From the NCBI RefSeq assembly GCF_038235435.1, contig NZ_CP151275.1, forward strand, positions 4,030,001 through 4,094,000: a stretch of 64,000 nt of DNA, read 5' to 3'. A model generated the notes under the pieces. The model was not told where the DNA came from and ran no database searches. It saw nothing but the letters and a program-made list of their open reading frames with translations. The DNA comes from Niveibacterium sp. SC-1 (lineage in GTDB: Bacteria; Pseudomonadota; Gammaproteobacteria; Burkholderiales; Rhodocyclaceae). Below, in pieces: positions 1-10,575 of this stretch; the first letter of the stretch is position 1; each line of letters starts with the position of its first letter. The position numbers and the translations under genes were made by a program.

Positions 1-1
1 G

Positions 2-934
2 GCGGACTTTCTCGATGCCACGCAGCTCGCGACACGGCTGCTGGGCGACGCGATCGCGACCAACCTCTTCCTGCTCGGCTTCGCCTGGCAGCGGGGCCTG
101 ATTCCGGTGTCCGAGACCGCGCTGCAGGAGGCCATTACGCTCAATGGCGTGGCGATCGAACTGAATCGCGCAGCCTTCCTTTGGGGCCGCCACGCAGCCT
201 GTCGCCGCCCGGAGGTCGAACAACTCCTCGCGGCACCCAGCGTGCTGCCGCTGAACCCGGCCCGCTCGATCGACGAACTGATCCGGCGCCGCAGCGCCTT
301 CCTCTCCGACTATCAGAACGCCGCCTGGGCGCGACGCTACGAAGCCGCGGTGCAGCGCATCCGCAGTGCGGAGTCCAGCCTGGACTCGCAGGCGCTCACC
401 GACGCCGTCGCGCGCGGGCTCTTCAAGTTCATGTCCTACAAGGACGAATACGAAGTCGCGCGCCTCTACAGCCGGCCCGAGTTCCTGGCCGAGGTCGCGG
501 CCCAGTTCGAAGGCGACTACAGCCTGCGTATCCATCTCGCGCCGCCGCTCTGGGCACGGGCCGACCCGCTCACCGGTCGCATCCGCAAGACCGCCTACCG
601 GCCCTGGGTCCTGCGCGCTTTCCGCTGGCTCGCGCGCGGCAAGCGCCTGCGCGGCACCCGGTTCGACCCCTTCGGCTGGCTGCCCGACCGTCGCCTGGAG
701 CGGGAGATGCTGGCCCAATACGAGACCGATCTGCAGCGCCTCGCGCGCGAACTCGATGCCGAGCGCCTGCCGCTTGCGGTGCAGATCGCGGCCCTGCCCG
801 AACAGGTGCGTGGCTTCGGGCATATCAAGCGGCGCAATCACGACGCGATGCGGCGCGAGCGTCACGCCCTGTGGCTGCGCTGGGAAGCCGCACGCGGCGG
901 GCGACCGCCCCTGGTGGTAGTCAGCGCGGCCTGA
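2..934 (+). CDS. indolepyruvate ferredoxin oxidoreductase, C-terminal part (cut by window edge)
   Basis: The frame is open from base 2, so this is the last ~310 residues of a longer protein whose start lies outside the window. The visible part matches the end of the large fused indolepyruvate ferredoxin oxidoreductases: a stretch typical of the gamma-type domain (ATNLFLLGFAWQRGLI, then IELN.AAFLWGR), followed by the family's C-terminal domain with RGTRFDPFGW and LPEQVRGFGHIKRRN. These enzymes oxidatively decarboxylate arylpyruvates (indolepyruvate, phenylpyruvate) to aryl-acetyl-CoA with ferredoxin as acceptor, in the cytoplasm. The TPP and iron-sulfur domains cannot be seen here. An internal ATG-type reading from 107 is possible but would cut the conserved domain. 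Confidence 0.85.
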   Translation, partial: ADFLDATQLATRLLGDAIATNLFLLGFAWQRGLIPVSETALQEAITLNGVAIELNRAAFLWGRHAACRRPEVEQLLAAPSVLPLNPARSIDELIRRRSAFLSDYQNAAWARRYEAAVQRIRSAESSLDSQALTDAVARGLFKFMSYKDEYEVARLYSRPEFLAEVAAQFEGDYSLRIHLAPPLWARADPLTGRIRKTAYRPWVLRAFRWLARGKRLRGTRFDPFGWLPDRRLEREMLAQYETDLQRLARELDAERLPLAVQIAALPEQVRGFGHIKRRNHDAMRRERHALWLRWEAARGGRPPLVVVSAA

Positions 935-1013
935 CCCCCGCCCCGGGCGCGCTTGCCAGCCACGCCGCAATCGGAAACGATGCGGCCATGCCCCGTTCCC
1001 GCACCCGCCGCCC

Positions 1014-1826
1014 ATGCATGCGGTAAGAGCCCTCGCGATCCAGCTGGTCGCGGCCGTGACCACCCTGCTGATGCTCAACGCCGGCGTCCTGCACGGGCTT
1101 TCGCTCCTCGCGCTCGCTGGCTTGCAAGGCCTGCTCGCGGCGGCTCTGGCGGGCCTCGTGCGCATGGACCGCTGGTGGCTGCCGATTCATCTCGCCTTCC
1201 TGCCCGCGCTGGTCCTGGCGCGCAGCTTGCAGTTGCCGGCCTGGCTCTGGGCCGCCGGCTTCCTGTTGCTGGTCCTGATCTACTGGAGCACCTTCCGCAC
1301 CCGGGTGCCGCTCTTCCTGTCCAACCGCAAGACCGTCGCGCTGCTGGCACAGGCACTGCCCGCGGGGCCCTTGCGGGTGCTCGACATCGGCAGCGGCACG
1401 GGCAGTTTCGCGCGCCCCTTCGCCAGCCTGCGCCCGGAATCGCAGGTCTTCGGCATCGAGGCTGCGCCCGGGCCGGCCTGGCTCGCGGGCTACCTCGCCC
1501 GGGGCAAGCCCAACCTGCAGCTCGCCCGGGGCGACTTCTTCGAGATCGACTGGTCGGGCTTCGACGTGGTGTATGCCTTCCTCTCGCCGGTGCCGATGGC
1601 GGATGTCTGGGAAAAGGCGGCACGCGAGCTGCGGCCGGGCGCGGTACTGGTGTCCAACAGCTTCCCTGTCCCCGATGTGGCACCCGAAGGCGTACTGACG
1701 GTGGACGATCTGCGCAAGACGAGGCTTTACTGCTACACCATTCGTGCCGATAGAGCACCGGACACCCAAAAACAGCATCGCGTCTGGCCCTGGCGCCGCA
1801 AGCGCGGACCCCGGGAGCGCGGCTAG
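1014..1826 (+). CDS. membrane-anchored class I SAM-dependent methyltransferase
   Basis: A 270-residue protein. The first ~100 residues are hydrophobic and hold about three to four membrane helices (for example the AIQLVAAVTTLLML region and a segment near residues 75-95). From about residue 120 it has a Rossmann methyltransferase fold with a clear SAM-binding motif I (RVLDIGSGTGSFARP), an acidic residue in the next strand (FGIEAAP) and a post-I segment (GDFFEIDW). Some similarly built proteins modify membrane lipids or quinones, but nothing here fixes the substrate. The C-terminus is strongly basic (WPWRRKRGPRERG). It stands between the oxidoreductase and the ParA-like gene on the same strand, with gaps of 79 and 36 bp. 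Confidence 0.75.
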   Translation: MHAVRALAIQLVAAVTTLLMLNAGVLHGLSLLALAGLQGLLAAALAGLVRMDRWWLPIHLAFLPALVLARSLQLPAWLWAAGFLLLVLIYWSTFRTRVPLFLSNRKTVALLAQALPAGPLRVLDIGSGTGSFARPFASLRPESQVFGIEAAPGPAWLAGYLARGKPNLQLARGDFFEIDWSGFDVVYAFLSPVPMADVWEKAARELRPGAVLVSNSFPVPDVAPEGVLTVDDLRKTRLYCYTIRADRAPDTQKQHRVWPWRRKRGPRERG

Positions 1827-1862
1827 ACCGCCGACGCGACAGAAATACGGAGACATCCCGCA

Positions 1863-2531
1863 ATGGCCGACATCATCAGCGTCATCGGCAGCAAGGGCGG
1901 CACGGGCAAAACCACGCTCTCACACATGCTCTGCCATGGCCTCACCCTCATCGGCCGGCGCGCCGTGTGCGTGACCACCGATGAGGACCGCGACCCGCTG
2001 TCCACCAAGGGCCGTCACTACGTGCAAGCCGACGCGCGCTCACCGGTCGCGCGCGAGAAGGTGGTCGCCAAGCTGCGCGACCTCAAGGGCTGGACCGGCG
2101 TACTCGACGGCGGCGCCAACCGCACCGAGATCGACATCGCGCTCTACCAGCTCTCGGATGTGGTGCTGCTCCCCTTCCGCGATTCGCCGGAGGACTTCCG
2201 CGCGGTGATCCGCGACCTGGATCTCTTCCCCCGCGCCTTCGCCCTGCCCTCGCAATGGCCCAAGAACCGCTTCCAGCAGGAGGCCGCGCGCCGCCACATG
2301 GAAACCTGGCCGGAGGAATTCCGCGACCGCCTGCTGCCGCCAGTGTTCTCGCTCTCGGCTTCCAAGCTCTTGCTGCAGCATGAAGTGCCCGAGGATCTGC
2401 CTTCGACGGTCAACGGTGCCTGCCGCACGCTGGCCAAGCAGGTGCTCAACCTCTTCGAGGATGACGAGGAGGATGTGGCCGACCAGCTCGCCCAGGCGCG
2501 CGATGCTGCCGAAGAGGGCGACGACACCTGA
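1863..2531 (+). CDS. ParA/MinD-like P-loop ATPase, orphan
   Basis: A 222-residue protein starting with a deviant Walker A loop (SKGGTGKTT at residues 10-18) that has the signature lysine of the ParA/MinD family. A hydrophobic strand ending in an acidic residue (TGVLDGGANRTE) sits where the second nucleotide-contact motif is expected. The tail is very acidic (EDDEEDVADQLAQ...EEGDD). ParA-type ATPases use the nucleoid or membrane as a matrix to position plasmids, chromosomes or protein bodies. No ParB or replication gene is near, so this is not an obvious plasmid partition locus. The next gene, 84 bp downstream on the same strand, is PhaM-like, a family that ties PHA granules to DNA. A role in granule distribution is therefore attractive but is inference. 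Confidence 0.7.
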   Translation: MADIISVIGSKGGTGKTTLSHMLCHGLTLIGRRAVCVTTDEDRDPLSTKGRHYVQADARSPVAREKVVAKLRDLKGWTGVLDGGANRTEIDIALYQLSDVVLLPFRDSPEDFRAVIRDLDLFPRAFALPSQWPKNRFQQEAARRHMETWPEEFRDRLLPPVFSLSASKLLLQHEVPEDLPSTVNGACRTLAKQVLNLFEDDEEDVADQLAQARDAAEEGDDT

Positions 2532-2615
2532 GCGCCGCCTGAGGACCACAGGCGCCATCGTGCGTTCATCGGTCTCGGCTATGATCGGCACGATCGCCAT
2601 TGACCGGAGACGCAG

Positions 2616-3083
2616 ATGAGCAGCGATAGCGCGCCCAAGGATCCGCTGGAATTCATGAAGAACCTGTGGGGCCAGATGGGCTTTGCGCTCCCTGGCATGG
2701 TGGCCCCGACCCTGGACCTGAACGATCTGGAAAAGCGGATCGCGGATCTCAAGGCGGTCGAGGGCTGGCTGCGCATGAACCAGAACATGCTGCATCTCAC
2801 CATCCAGGGGCTGGAGATGCATCGCGCCACGGTCGCCGCCATGCATGCGATGCGCGAAAGCGCGCATGCGGCAGCCACGCAGGCAAGCAGCAGGGCGGAG
2901 AAGGCGGAACCCCCACCCGAGCCCCCGGCCGAAAACGAGACGCCCGCCTTCAATCCGGCGGCCCTGTGGCCCTGGAACCTGATGCCCAAGAGCGCGCCCG
3001 CGGCTGAACCCGAGGCACCCCCGCCCGACGAGCCCGCATCCGCCAAACCCGCCCGCCCCAGGCGCGGCAAGAGCGCCAGCTGA
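2616..3083 (+). CDS. phaM: PhaM-type PHA granule-associated protein
   Basis: A 155-residue protein. Its first half matches the PhaM family: a short N-terminal segment with the [14 protein letters not shown] pattern, then a helical block with [19 protein letters not shown] and [19 protein letters not shown]. The second half is low-complexity, rich in Pro, Ala and Glu, and ends in a basic Lys/Arg cluster (RPRRGKSAS), the sort of tail PhaM proteins use to touch DNA. In Ralstonia eutropha, PhaM activates PHB synthase and links granules to the nucleoid. The start has a plausible ribosome site (GGAGA) 8 bp upstream. It follows the ParA-like gene and is followed after 2 bp by the VOC gene. Assignment rests on the conserved N-terminal half. 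Confidence 0.75.
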   Translation: MSSDSAPKDPLEFMKNLWGQMGFALPGMVAPTLDLNDLEKRIADLKAVEGWLRMNQNMLHLTIQGLEMHRATVAAMHAMRESAHAAATQASSRAEKAEPPPEPPAENETPAFNPAALWPWNLMPKSAPAAEPEAPPPDEPASAKPARPRRGKSAS

Positions 3084-3085
3084 AC

Positions 3086-3562
3086 ATGGCAGGCGGAAAC
3101 GACGTGCGCCCCTTCCGCGTCCTCGGCGTCCAGCAGATCGCGATCGGCGGCACCGACAAGACGCGGCTCGCGCATCTGTGGGGAAACCTGCTGGGTGCCA
3201 TGCCCATCGGCCAGTTCCGCAGTGAAGTCGAGAACGTGGACGAGGACATCTACGCGCTTGGCGCCGGTGCGCAGTCTTGCGAGATCGATCTGATGCAACC
3301 GCTGGATCCCGAGCGCAAGCCGCGGGTGGACCAGCCGGCGCTCAATCACATCGGACTCTGGGTAGACGATCTGCGCGCGGCCGTCGCATGGCTCAGCGCG
3401 CAGGGCCTGCGCTTTGCGCCTGGTGGCATCCGCCGTGGCGCAGCGGGCCACGACATCTGCTTCGTCCATCCGCGCAGCAATGAGGAATTCCCCTTCGGCG
3501 GAGAGGGCGTGCTGATCGAGCTCGTGCAGGCGCCGGCGGAAGTCATCGCGGCGGCGGCCTAG
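3086..3562 (+). CDS. VOC-family protein, methylmalonyl-CoA-epimerase-like
   Basis: A 158-residue protein with two vicinal-oxygen-chelate modules. The C-terminal half resembles methylmalonyl-CoA epimerase closely: [17 protein letters not shown] and [10 protein letters not shown] align with the epimerase segments carrying the second histidine and the glutamate ligand. The first module differs. Where epimerase has an IDH motif, this protein reads VQQIAIG, so the first metal-binding histidine is a glutamine, and the epimerase glutamine ligand aligns with an aspartate (EIDLMQPL). It ends opposite the minus-strand carboxylase/mutase operon, about 150 bp from the end of pccA. No other epimerase is visible in the window, so this may interconvert the (S) and (R) forms of methylmalonyl-CoA, possibly with unusual metal binding. 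Confidence 0.65.
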   Translation: MAGGNDVRPFRVLGVQQIAIGGTDKTRLAHLWGNLLGAMPIGQFRSEVENVDEDIYALGAGAQSCEIDLMQPLDPERKPRVDQPALNHIGLWVDDLRAAVAWLSAQGLRFAPGGIRRGAAGHDICFVHPRSNEEFPFGGEGVLIELVQAPAEVIAAAA

Positions 3563-3648
3563 TCGCCCAGCCGCCCGCGGCGCGGGCGAGGAAAACGAAG
3601 ACGAGCGAAAACGCGTGCACCGGGCGGTGCACGCATTGGCCAAAAAGA

Positions 3649-3670
3649 GGAGCCGACCAAGGTCGACTCC
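3649..3670 (-). terminator. intrinsic terminator for the pcc/mcm operon
   Basis: Read on the minus strand, this is a 10-bp stem (GGAGTCGACC paired with GGTCGGCTCC, one G-T pair) with a two-base loop, followed by TCTTTTT. It lies about 40 bp beyond the pccA stop codon and has the form of a rho-independent terminator. Confidence 0.75.
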
Positions 3671-3678
3671 TTAAAAGA

Positions 3679-3700
3679 GGGGGCCCTTTGTCAGGCCCCC
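3679..3700 (-). terminator. second tandem hairpin after pccA
   Basis: A 7-bp all-GC stem (GGGGGCC / GGCCCCC) with a short loop, followed on the minus strand by CTCTTTT. It comes before the hairpin at 3649-3670, so the operon ends in two tandem terminators. A third perfect hairpin (GCGTGCACC / GGTGCACGC, about 3613-3634) lies further on but has no T-run on either side. Confidence 0.6.
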
Positions 3701-3711
3701 CTCCCCCTTGA

Positions 3712-5715
3712 TCATCCAGGCGGTGTCTGCGCAAAGCGCAGGATGGGCTGATCGACGGCGAGGCTCTCGCCCGGCCGGGCCAGGATTTCCGCGACCACGG
3801 TGTCGCGTTCGGCGCGCAGGATGTTTTCCATCTTCATCGCCTCGATCGTGGCCAGTCGTTCGCCCGCCTTGATCTCCTGCCCGACCGTCACCGCGAGTTC
3901 GCTCAACAGCCCTGGCATTGGGGAAAGAAGATACTGCGAGAGATCGGCGGCCTCCTTGCGCGGCATCAAGGAAAACAGCGCCGCCGCGCGCGGCCCCAGG
4001 ACTTTCAGGTCCACCCGCAGGCCCGCCCGCATCAGGCGCCAGTCCAGGCCCCTGCGCTCGATCTGCACCACGAAGGGCGCGCCGTCGAGCCAGCCGTCGA
4101 AACGCGGCGCGCCGATCTGCCAGTCACCGGCCACGGTGTGGCGCACGCCGTCGATCAGCACGCGTTCGCCCCCCTCGATCTCGCTCACCTCACAGGCGAG
4201 ACGCCCCTCGGCGCACAGGACTTCGTAGCGGCCGTCGATCACCCGCGGATGTCCGGGCAACTGCCCCGAAATGCGGATCTCGCGGCGGTCGCAACAATGG
4301 TGCAGCGCCGCCGCGACCGCCGCGAGCGCGATACGCTCATCCGCGTCGGGGGCCAGGCCGTGGAAACCTTCGGGGAAGACCCTGGTGAGGAAACCCGTAT
4401 CGAAGTCGCCCGCGAGAAAATCGGGATGGCGGAGGATGCTCGCCTGCAGCGGTGTGCTGCTCGCCACCCCGCGGATCACGAACGCGTCGAGCGCAGACTG
4501 CATGCGGCGCGCGGCCTCGTCACGATCCGCGCCGCTGGTGATCAGCTTGGCGATCATCGAGTCGTAGTGGATCGGGATTTCACCGCCTTCATACACGCCG
4601 CTATCCACCCGCACCGCGCCGCGCACTTCCTGCGGCGGGCGGAAGGTGGTGAGCCGTCCGGTGGAAGGCAGGTAGCCACGATACGGATCTTCGGCGTTGA
4701 TCCGGCACTCCATCGCCCAACCCTCGCGTTTCACTTCGGCCTGAGTGAAAGCGAGCGGCTCACCCGCGGCCACGCGGATCATCTGCTCGACCAGATCCAG
4801 GCCGGTAATCGACTCTGTCACCGGATGCTCGACCTGCAGGCGGGTATTCATTTCGAGGAAATAGAAGCTGCGGTCGCGGCCGACCACGAACTCCACCGTA
4901 CCGGCCGAGCGGTAGTCCACCGCCCGCGCCAGGGCCACGGCCTGCGCCCCCATGGCCTCGCGCACCTCCTGCGTGAGGAAGGGTGAAGGCGCCTCCTCGA
5001 TCAGCTTCTGGTGGCGCCGCTGGATCGAACATTCGCGCTCCCACAGATGCACCACATTGCCCTGCGCGTCGCCCAGGACCTGGATCTCGATATGCCGCGG
5101 CTGCTCGACGAATTTCTCGATGAACACGCGGTCGTCGCCGAAGGCGTTCTTCGCTTCCTTGCGGCAAGAGGCAAATCCGTCGCGCGCCTCGGCGTCGTCG
5201 AAGGCGACCCGCAGGCCCTTGCCGCCACCGCCGGCAGAGGCCTTGATCATCACCGGATAGCCGATGCGCCGCGCGATCGCGACAGCCTCATCCACCGCTT
5301 CGATCGGTTCGTTGTGGCCGGGAATCGTCGACACCCCGGCCGCCTTGGCGAGCCGCTTGGACGCGATCTTGTCGCCCATCGCCGCGATCGCCTCGGGCGT
5401 GGGTCCGATGAAGACCAGGCCCGCGGCCGCCACCGCCGCTGCAAAGGCCTCGTTCTCGGAGAGAAAGCCGTAGCCCGGATGGATCGCCTCCGCGCCAGTC
5501 TCGCGACAGGCAGCGATGATCTTGGCACCATCGAGATAGGACTCCCGCGCCGGCGCGGCTCCAATGCACACCGCCTCGTCGGCCATCTCCACATGCAGGG
5601 CATCGCGGTCGGCATCAGAGTACACCGCGACGGTGGCGATACCCATGCGGCGCGCGGTCTTGATGACGCGGCAGGCGATCTCGCCACGGTTGGCGATCAG
5701 GATCTTCTTGAACAT
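3712..5715 (-). CDS. pccA: acetyl/propionyl-CoA carboxylase, biotin carboxylase and biotin carrier subunit
   Basis: A 667-residue protein. Order: biotin carboxylase N-terminal domain from the first residues (FKKILIANRGEIACRV), ATP-grasp domain with a glycine-rich loop (KASAGGGGKGLR) and the catalytic EMNTRLQVEHPVTE segment, then a linker and a C-terminal biotinyl domain with the EAMKMEN motif whose lysine carries biotin. With the beta subunit next to it, it carboxylates a short acyl-CoA, by context propionyl-CoA to (S)-methylmalonyl-CoA. I chose the ATG at 5715 rather than a longer upstream reading because it starts exactly at the conserved domain and follows an AGGAGA ribosome site. Last gene of a minus-strand operon with mcm, meaB and pccB. 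Confidence 0.92.
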   Translation of the reverse strand: MFKKILIANRGEIACRVIKTARRMGIATVAVYSDADRDALHVEMADEAVCIGAAPARESYLDGAKIIAACRETGAEAIHPGYGFLSENEAFAAAVAAAGLVFIGPTPEAIAAMGDKIASKRLAKAAGVSTIPGHNEPIEAVDEAVAIARRIGYPVMIKASAGGGGKGLRVAFDDAEARDGFASCRKEAKNAFGDDRVFIEKFVEQPRHIEIQVLGDAQGNVVHLWERECSIQRRHQKLIEEAPSPFLTQEVREAMGAQAVALARAVDYRSAGTVEFVVGRDRSFYFLEMNTRLQVEHPVTESITGLDLVEQMIRVAAGEPLAFTQAEVKREGWAMECRINAEDPYRGYLPSTGRLTTFRPPQEVRGAVRVDSGVYEGGEIPIHYDSMIAKLITSGADRDEAARRMQSALDAFVIRGVASSTPLQASILRHPDFLAGDFDTGFLTRVFPEGFHGLAPDADERIALAAVAAALHHCCDRREIRISGQLPGHPRVIDGRYEVLCAEGRLACEVSEIEGGERVLIDGVRHTVAGDWQIGAPRFDGWLDGAPFVVQIERRGLDWRLMRAGLRVDLKVLGPRAAALFSLMPRKEAADLSQYLLSPMPGLLSELAVTVGQEIKAGERLATIEAMKMENILRAERDTVVAEILARPGESLAVDQPILRFAQTPPG

Positions 5716-5728
5716 GTTCTCTCCTGCC

Positions 5729-7261
<1,533 letters not shown>

Positions 7262-7309
7262 GGCGTCTCCCGGTTCCGCGCCCGCGGACCTGTGTTCAGG
7301 TTTCGATGT

Positions 7310-8290
7310 TCAGATTTCAAATCGGCGCAGCAGATCGGCTGCCGCCTGTGTGGGGGTCAGTTCGCCCTGGGCCACGGCGGCGCGGTAGGGCTGCAGCACT
7401 TCACGCACCGCCGGATGCGCCTCGAAGCGCGCGCGCAAAGCGCGCTGCACTTCGTCTTCCAGCCAGGCGAGTGCTTGGCGGCTGCGGCGCAGCTCGAAGC
7501 GTCCGTCATCTTTCTCTCGGGCGACAAACACCTGCACGGCATCCCAGAGCTCAGCAATGCCCTCGCGCTTGAGTGCCGAGATCTCCAGCACCGGCACCCC
7601 GGCGGAGCCCGCCAGCAGATGTGTCGCCGTGCGCAAGGCCTGTGCCGCCCGGGCGCTGGCAGCCGGGTCGATGTCCCGCTTGTTGATCGCGATGATGTCG
7701 GCCAGCTCCACGACACCCTTTTTCATCGCCTGCAGCTCGTCACCGGCATTGGGCAGTTGCAGGAGGACGAAGGCGTCGCAGAGATCCGCCACGGCAGTCT
7801 CGCTCTGGCCGACCCCCACCGTCTCGATGATGACGACGTCGTAGCCTGACGCCTCGGCCAGCAGCATCACCTCGCGCGTGCGAGCCGCCACGCCACCGAG
7901 CGTTCCTGCGGCCGGAGACGGGCGAATGAAGGCCGCACCGTCGCGCGCGAGGCCTTCCATGCGCGTCTTGTCACCCAGGATGGAGCCGCCCGACACCCGC
8001 GAGCTCGGGTCCACCGCCAACACCGCGACGCGATGCCCGGCCGCAGTCAGGTGCAGGCCGAAGCTCTCGATGAAGGTGGACTTGCCCACGCCCGGCACGC
8101 CGGAAAGACCAACCCGCAAGGCCTTGCCGGTATGAGGAAGGAGCCGCGCCAACAGCGCTTGCGCGCGTGCGGCATGCTCGGGCAAGGTCGACTCCACCAG
8201 CGTGATCGCGCGTGCGAGGGCGCGGCGATCCCCATCGCACACGGCCTGCGCGAGCGCTTCGTCCATCGGCTCGCTATCGCTCGGCTTCAT
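7310..8290 (-). CDS. meaB: methylmalonyl-CoA mutase-associated GTPase MeaB
   Basis: A 326-residue G3E-family GTPase. Visible motifs are the P-loop [10 protein letters not shown], the aspartate of the second nucleotide motif (VLAVDPSS, with [12 protein letters not shown] next to it, typical of MeaB/ArgK), an ETVGVGQSE switch segment and an NKRD base-recognition motif. MeaB proteins guard methylmalonyl-CoA mutase: they gate loading of adenosylcobalamin and help replace damaged cofactor. The ATG overlaps the stop codon of the upstream mutase by four bases, which implies translational coupling and a shared complex. The family was once annotated as an arginine/ornithine transport ATPase (ArgK), a name that should not be used here. 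Confidence 0.92.
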   Translation of the reverse strand: MKPSDSEPMDEALAQAVCDGDRRALARAITLVESTLPEHAARAQALLARLLPHTGKALRVGLSGVPGVGKSTFIESFGLHLTAAGHRVAVLAVDPSSRVSGGSILGDKTRMEGLARDGAAFIRPSPAAGTLGGVAARTREVMLLAEASGYDVVIIETVGVGQSETAVADLCDAFVLLQLPNAGDELQAMKKGVVELADIIAINKRDIDPAASARAAQALRTATHLLAGSAGVPVLEISALKREGIAELWDAVQVFVAREKDDGRFELRRSRQALAWLEDEVQRALRARFEAHPAVREVLQPYRAAVAQGELTPTQAAADLLRRFEI

Positions 8291-10461
8291 CGCCCGACGC
8301 GCAGCGCGGCGCGGATCGCCGCCAGTGTGTCGCGTGCCGCGCTCTCCACCGGCGTGCCGGGGCCGAAGACGCAGGCCACGCCGGCAGCATGCAGGGCGGC
8401 ATAGTCCTGCTGCGGCACCACCCCACCGACAACGACAACCACATCGCCTGCGCCCTGCGCCTTGAGCGCCGCGATGAGCTGGGGTACCAGGGTCTTGTGG
8501 CCGGCCGCCAGTGTGGAAATGCCCACGGTATGGACGTCGTTCTCGATCGCCTGCCGCGCCACCTCCTCAGGGGTGGCGAAGAGCGGGCCGATGTCGACAT
8601 CGAAGCCGAGGTCGGCGAAGGCGCTGGCAATCACCTTGGCGCCCCGGTCGTGTCCGTCCTGTCCGAGCTTGGCCACCAACAGCCGCGGCCGGCGCCCTTC
8701 CGCGGCCGCGAATCCGGCCACCTCGCGCTGCATCGCCGACCATCTTTCATCTTCGCTCACGACGGCTCCATAGATCCCGGATACGGCCTGCGTGCTGGCC
8801 ACATGGCGACCCCAGACGGCGGCGAGCGCCTCGGAGACTTCGCCCACCGTGGCGCGTGCACGCATCGCCTCGACCGACAACGCCAGCAGATTTCCAGTGC
8901 CGTCCCTCGCCGCATTGCCCAGCGCCGTGAGCGCGGCAGAGACGGCCCGGGGATCGCGCACCGATCGCAGTTGCGCGAGACGCGCCAGCTGCTGCGCGCG
9001 CACTGCGCTGTTGTCGATCTCCCGCACCGGCAAGGCATCGGCGGTTTCCGGACGATACTTGTTCACGCCGACGATCACGTCGCGCCCCGAATCGATACGC
9101 GCCTGCTTCTCGGCCGCGCTGCGCTCGATCTGCAGCTTGGCCCAGCCCGACTCAACCGCACGTGTCATGCCGCCGAGACCCTCGACTTCCTCGATCAGGG
9201 CCCAGGCTTTGTCGGCCATTTCCTGCGTGAGCGTCTCCATCATGTAGGAGCCGGCCCAAGGATCGACCACCTTGCAGATCTGGCTCTCCTCCTGGATCAG
9301 GAGCTGTGTGTTGCGGGCGATGCGGGCCGAGAATTCAGTGGGGAGCGCGATGGCTTCATCCAGCGCGTTCGTGTGCAGGGACTGCGTGCCGCCAAAGACC
9401 GCGGCCAGCGCCTCGATCGTGGTGCGTACGACGTTGTTGTACGGGTCCTGCTCGGTGAGCGACCAGCCGGAGGTCTGGCAATGCGTGCGCAGCATCAGCG
9501 ACTTCGGATCCTTCGCACCGAAGCGGCTCATGATCCGGTGCCACAGGAGGCGCGCGGCGCGCAGCTTCGCGATCTCGAGATAGAAGTTCATCCCGATGGC
9601 GAAGAAGAAGGACAGGCGCCCGGCGAAGGCGTCCACACCCAGGCCACGGGCGATGGCCGCGCGTACATACTCCATGCCGTCGGCCAGGGTGAAGGCCAGC
9701 TCCAGCGCCTGGTTCGCGCCGGCTTCCTGCATGTGGTAGCCGGAAATGCTGATCGAATTGAAGCGCGGCATGTGCTGCGCCGTGTGCGCGATGATGTCCG
9801 CGACGATCCGCATCGAGGGCCCGGGCGGATAGATGTAGGTGTTGCGGACCATGAACTCCTTGAGGATGTCGTTCTGGATGGTCCCCGAGAGTTTCTCCGC
9901 GGCAACGCCCTGCTCTTCCGCCGCCACGATGTAGGCCGCCAGCACCGGCAGCACCGCACCGTTCATGGTCATGGACACGGAGACTTCGTCCAGCGGAATG
10001 CCGTCGAAGAGGATCTTCATGTCCTCCACGGAATCCACCGCGACACCCGCTTTGCCGACGTCGCCTTCCACCCGCGGATGATCGGAGTCATAGCCGCGAT
10101 GCGTCGCGAGGTCGAAGGCGACCGAGACGCCCTGACCGCCCGCGGCAAGCGCACGTCGGTAGAAGGCGTTCGACTCCTCCGCGGTGGAGAAGCCCGCGTA
10201 CTGGCGGATGGTCCAAGGCCGCCCGGCGTACATGGTGGCCTGCGGGCCACGCACGTAGGGCGCGAAGCCGGGCAAGGTGTCGGTGTGCGGCAGGTCGGCG
10301 ATGTCGGCCGCGGTGTAGAGCGGCTTGACCCTCAGGCCTTCGCTCGTAAGCCAGTTCAGCGCGTCCATGTCGCCCTGGGGCGCGGAGCGGCGCGCCGCGG
10401 CTTCCCAGTCTGCGAGATCGGCCGATGTCCTGTAGTGCTGCGCGCTGTCGTCCTGCGCCAT
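8287..10461 (-). CDS. scpA: methylmalonyl-CoA mutase, single-chain
   Basis: A 724-residue enzyme that interconverts (R)-methylmalonyl-CoA and succinyl-CoA. The N-terminal TIM-barrel half has the substrate block ([21 protein letters not shown]) and the [12 protein letters not shown] segment. The C-terminal ~130 residues are the cobalamin-binding domain with the [10 protein letters not shown] motif (DxHxxG), whose histidine replaces the dimethylbenzimidazole ligand, and a GGVVPQQDY strand-loop. I prefer the ATG at 10461, preceded by GAGGGA, over a TTG 27 bases further upstream. It is the first gene of the operon scpA-meaB-pccB-pccA. Its cofactor need links it to the B12 uptake and assembly genes at 18-28 kb. 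Confidence 0.93.
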   Translation of the reverse strand: MAQDDSAQHYRTSADLADWEAAARRSAPQGDMDALNWLTSEGLRVKPLYTAADIADLPHTDTLPGFAPYVRGPQATMYAGRPWTIRQYAGFSTAEESNAFYRRALAAGGQGVSVAFDLATHRGYDSDHPRVEGDVGKAGVAVDSVEDMKILFDGIPLDEVSVSMTMNGAVLPVLAAYIVAAEEQGVAAEKLSGTIQNDILKEFMVRNTYIYPPGPSMRIVADIIAHTAQHMPRFNSISISGYHMQEAGANQALELAFTLADGMEYVRAAIARGLGVDAFAGRLSFFFAIGMNFYLEIAKLRAARLLWHRIMSRFGAKDPKSLMLRTHCQTSGWSLTEQDPYNNVVRTTIEALAAVFGGTQSLHTNALDEAIALPTEFSARIARNTQLLIQEESQICKVVDPWAGSYMMETLTQEMADKAWALIEEVEGLGGMTRAVESGWAKLQIERSAAEKQARIDSGRDVIVGVNKYRPETADALPVREIDNSAVRAQQLARLAQLRSVRDPRAVSAALTALGNAARDGTGNLLALSVEAMRARATVGEVSEALAAVWGRHVASTQAVSGIYGAVVSEDERWSAMQREVAGFAAAEGRRPRLLVAKLGQDGHDRGAKVIASAFADLGFDVDIGPLFATPEEVARQAIENDVHTVGISTLAAGHKTLVPQLIAALKAQGAGDVVVVVGGVVPQQDYAALHAAGVACVFGPGTPVESAARDTLAAIRAALRVGR

Positions 10462-10575
10462 GTCGTCCCTCGTCGCGCGGCCGCCCAAGCGGCTGGAGCG
10501 GCCTTCATGTGGCGGCCGCGGGTGTGCGAGCGTGCGGCTTCGCTCTGACGTGCGCCTTACAAGGCTGCGCGCGGC

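Noticed and set aside
921..1856. 311-codon open frame on the minus strand
   Set aside because: Antisense to the methyltransferase with clear SAM motif; the product has no domain character.
7310..8290. arginine/ornithine transport kinase ArgK
   Set aside because: Old name for this GTPase family; overlap with the mutase gene shows it is MeaB.
8212..10548. 778-codon open frame on the plus strand
   Set aside because: Antisense to methylmalonyl-CoA mutase; composition is typical of a shadow frame.
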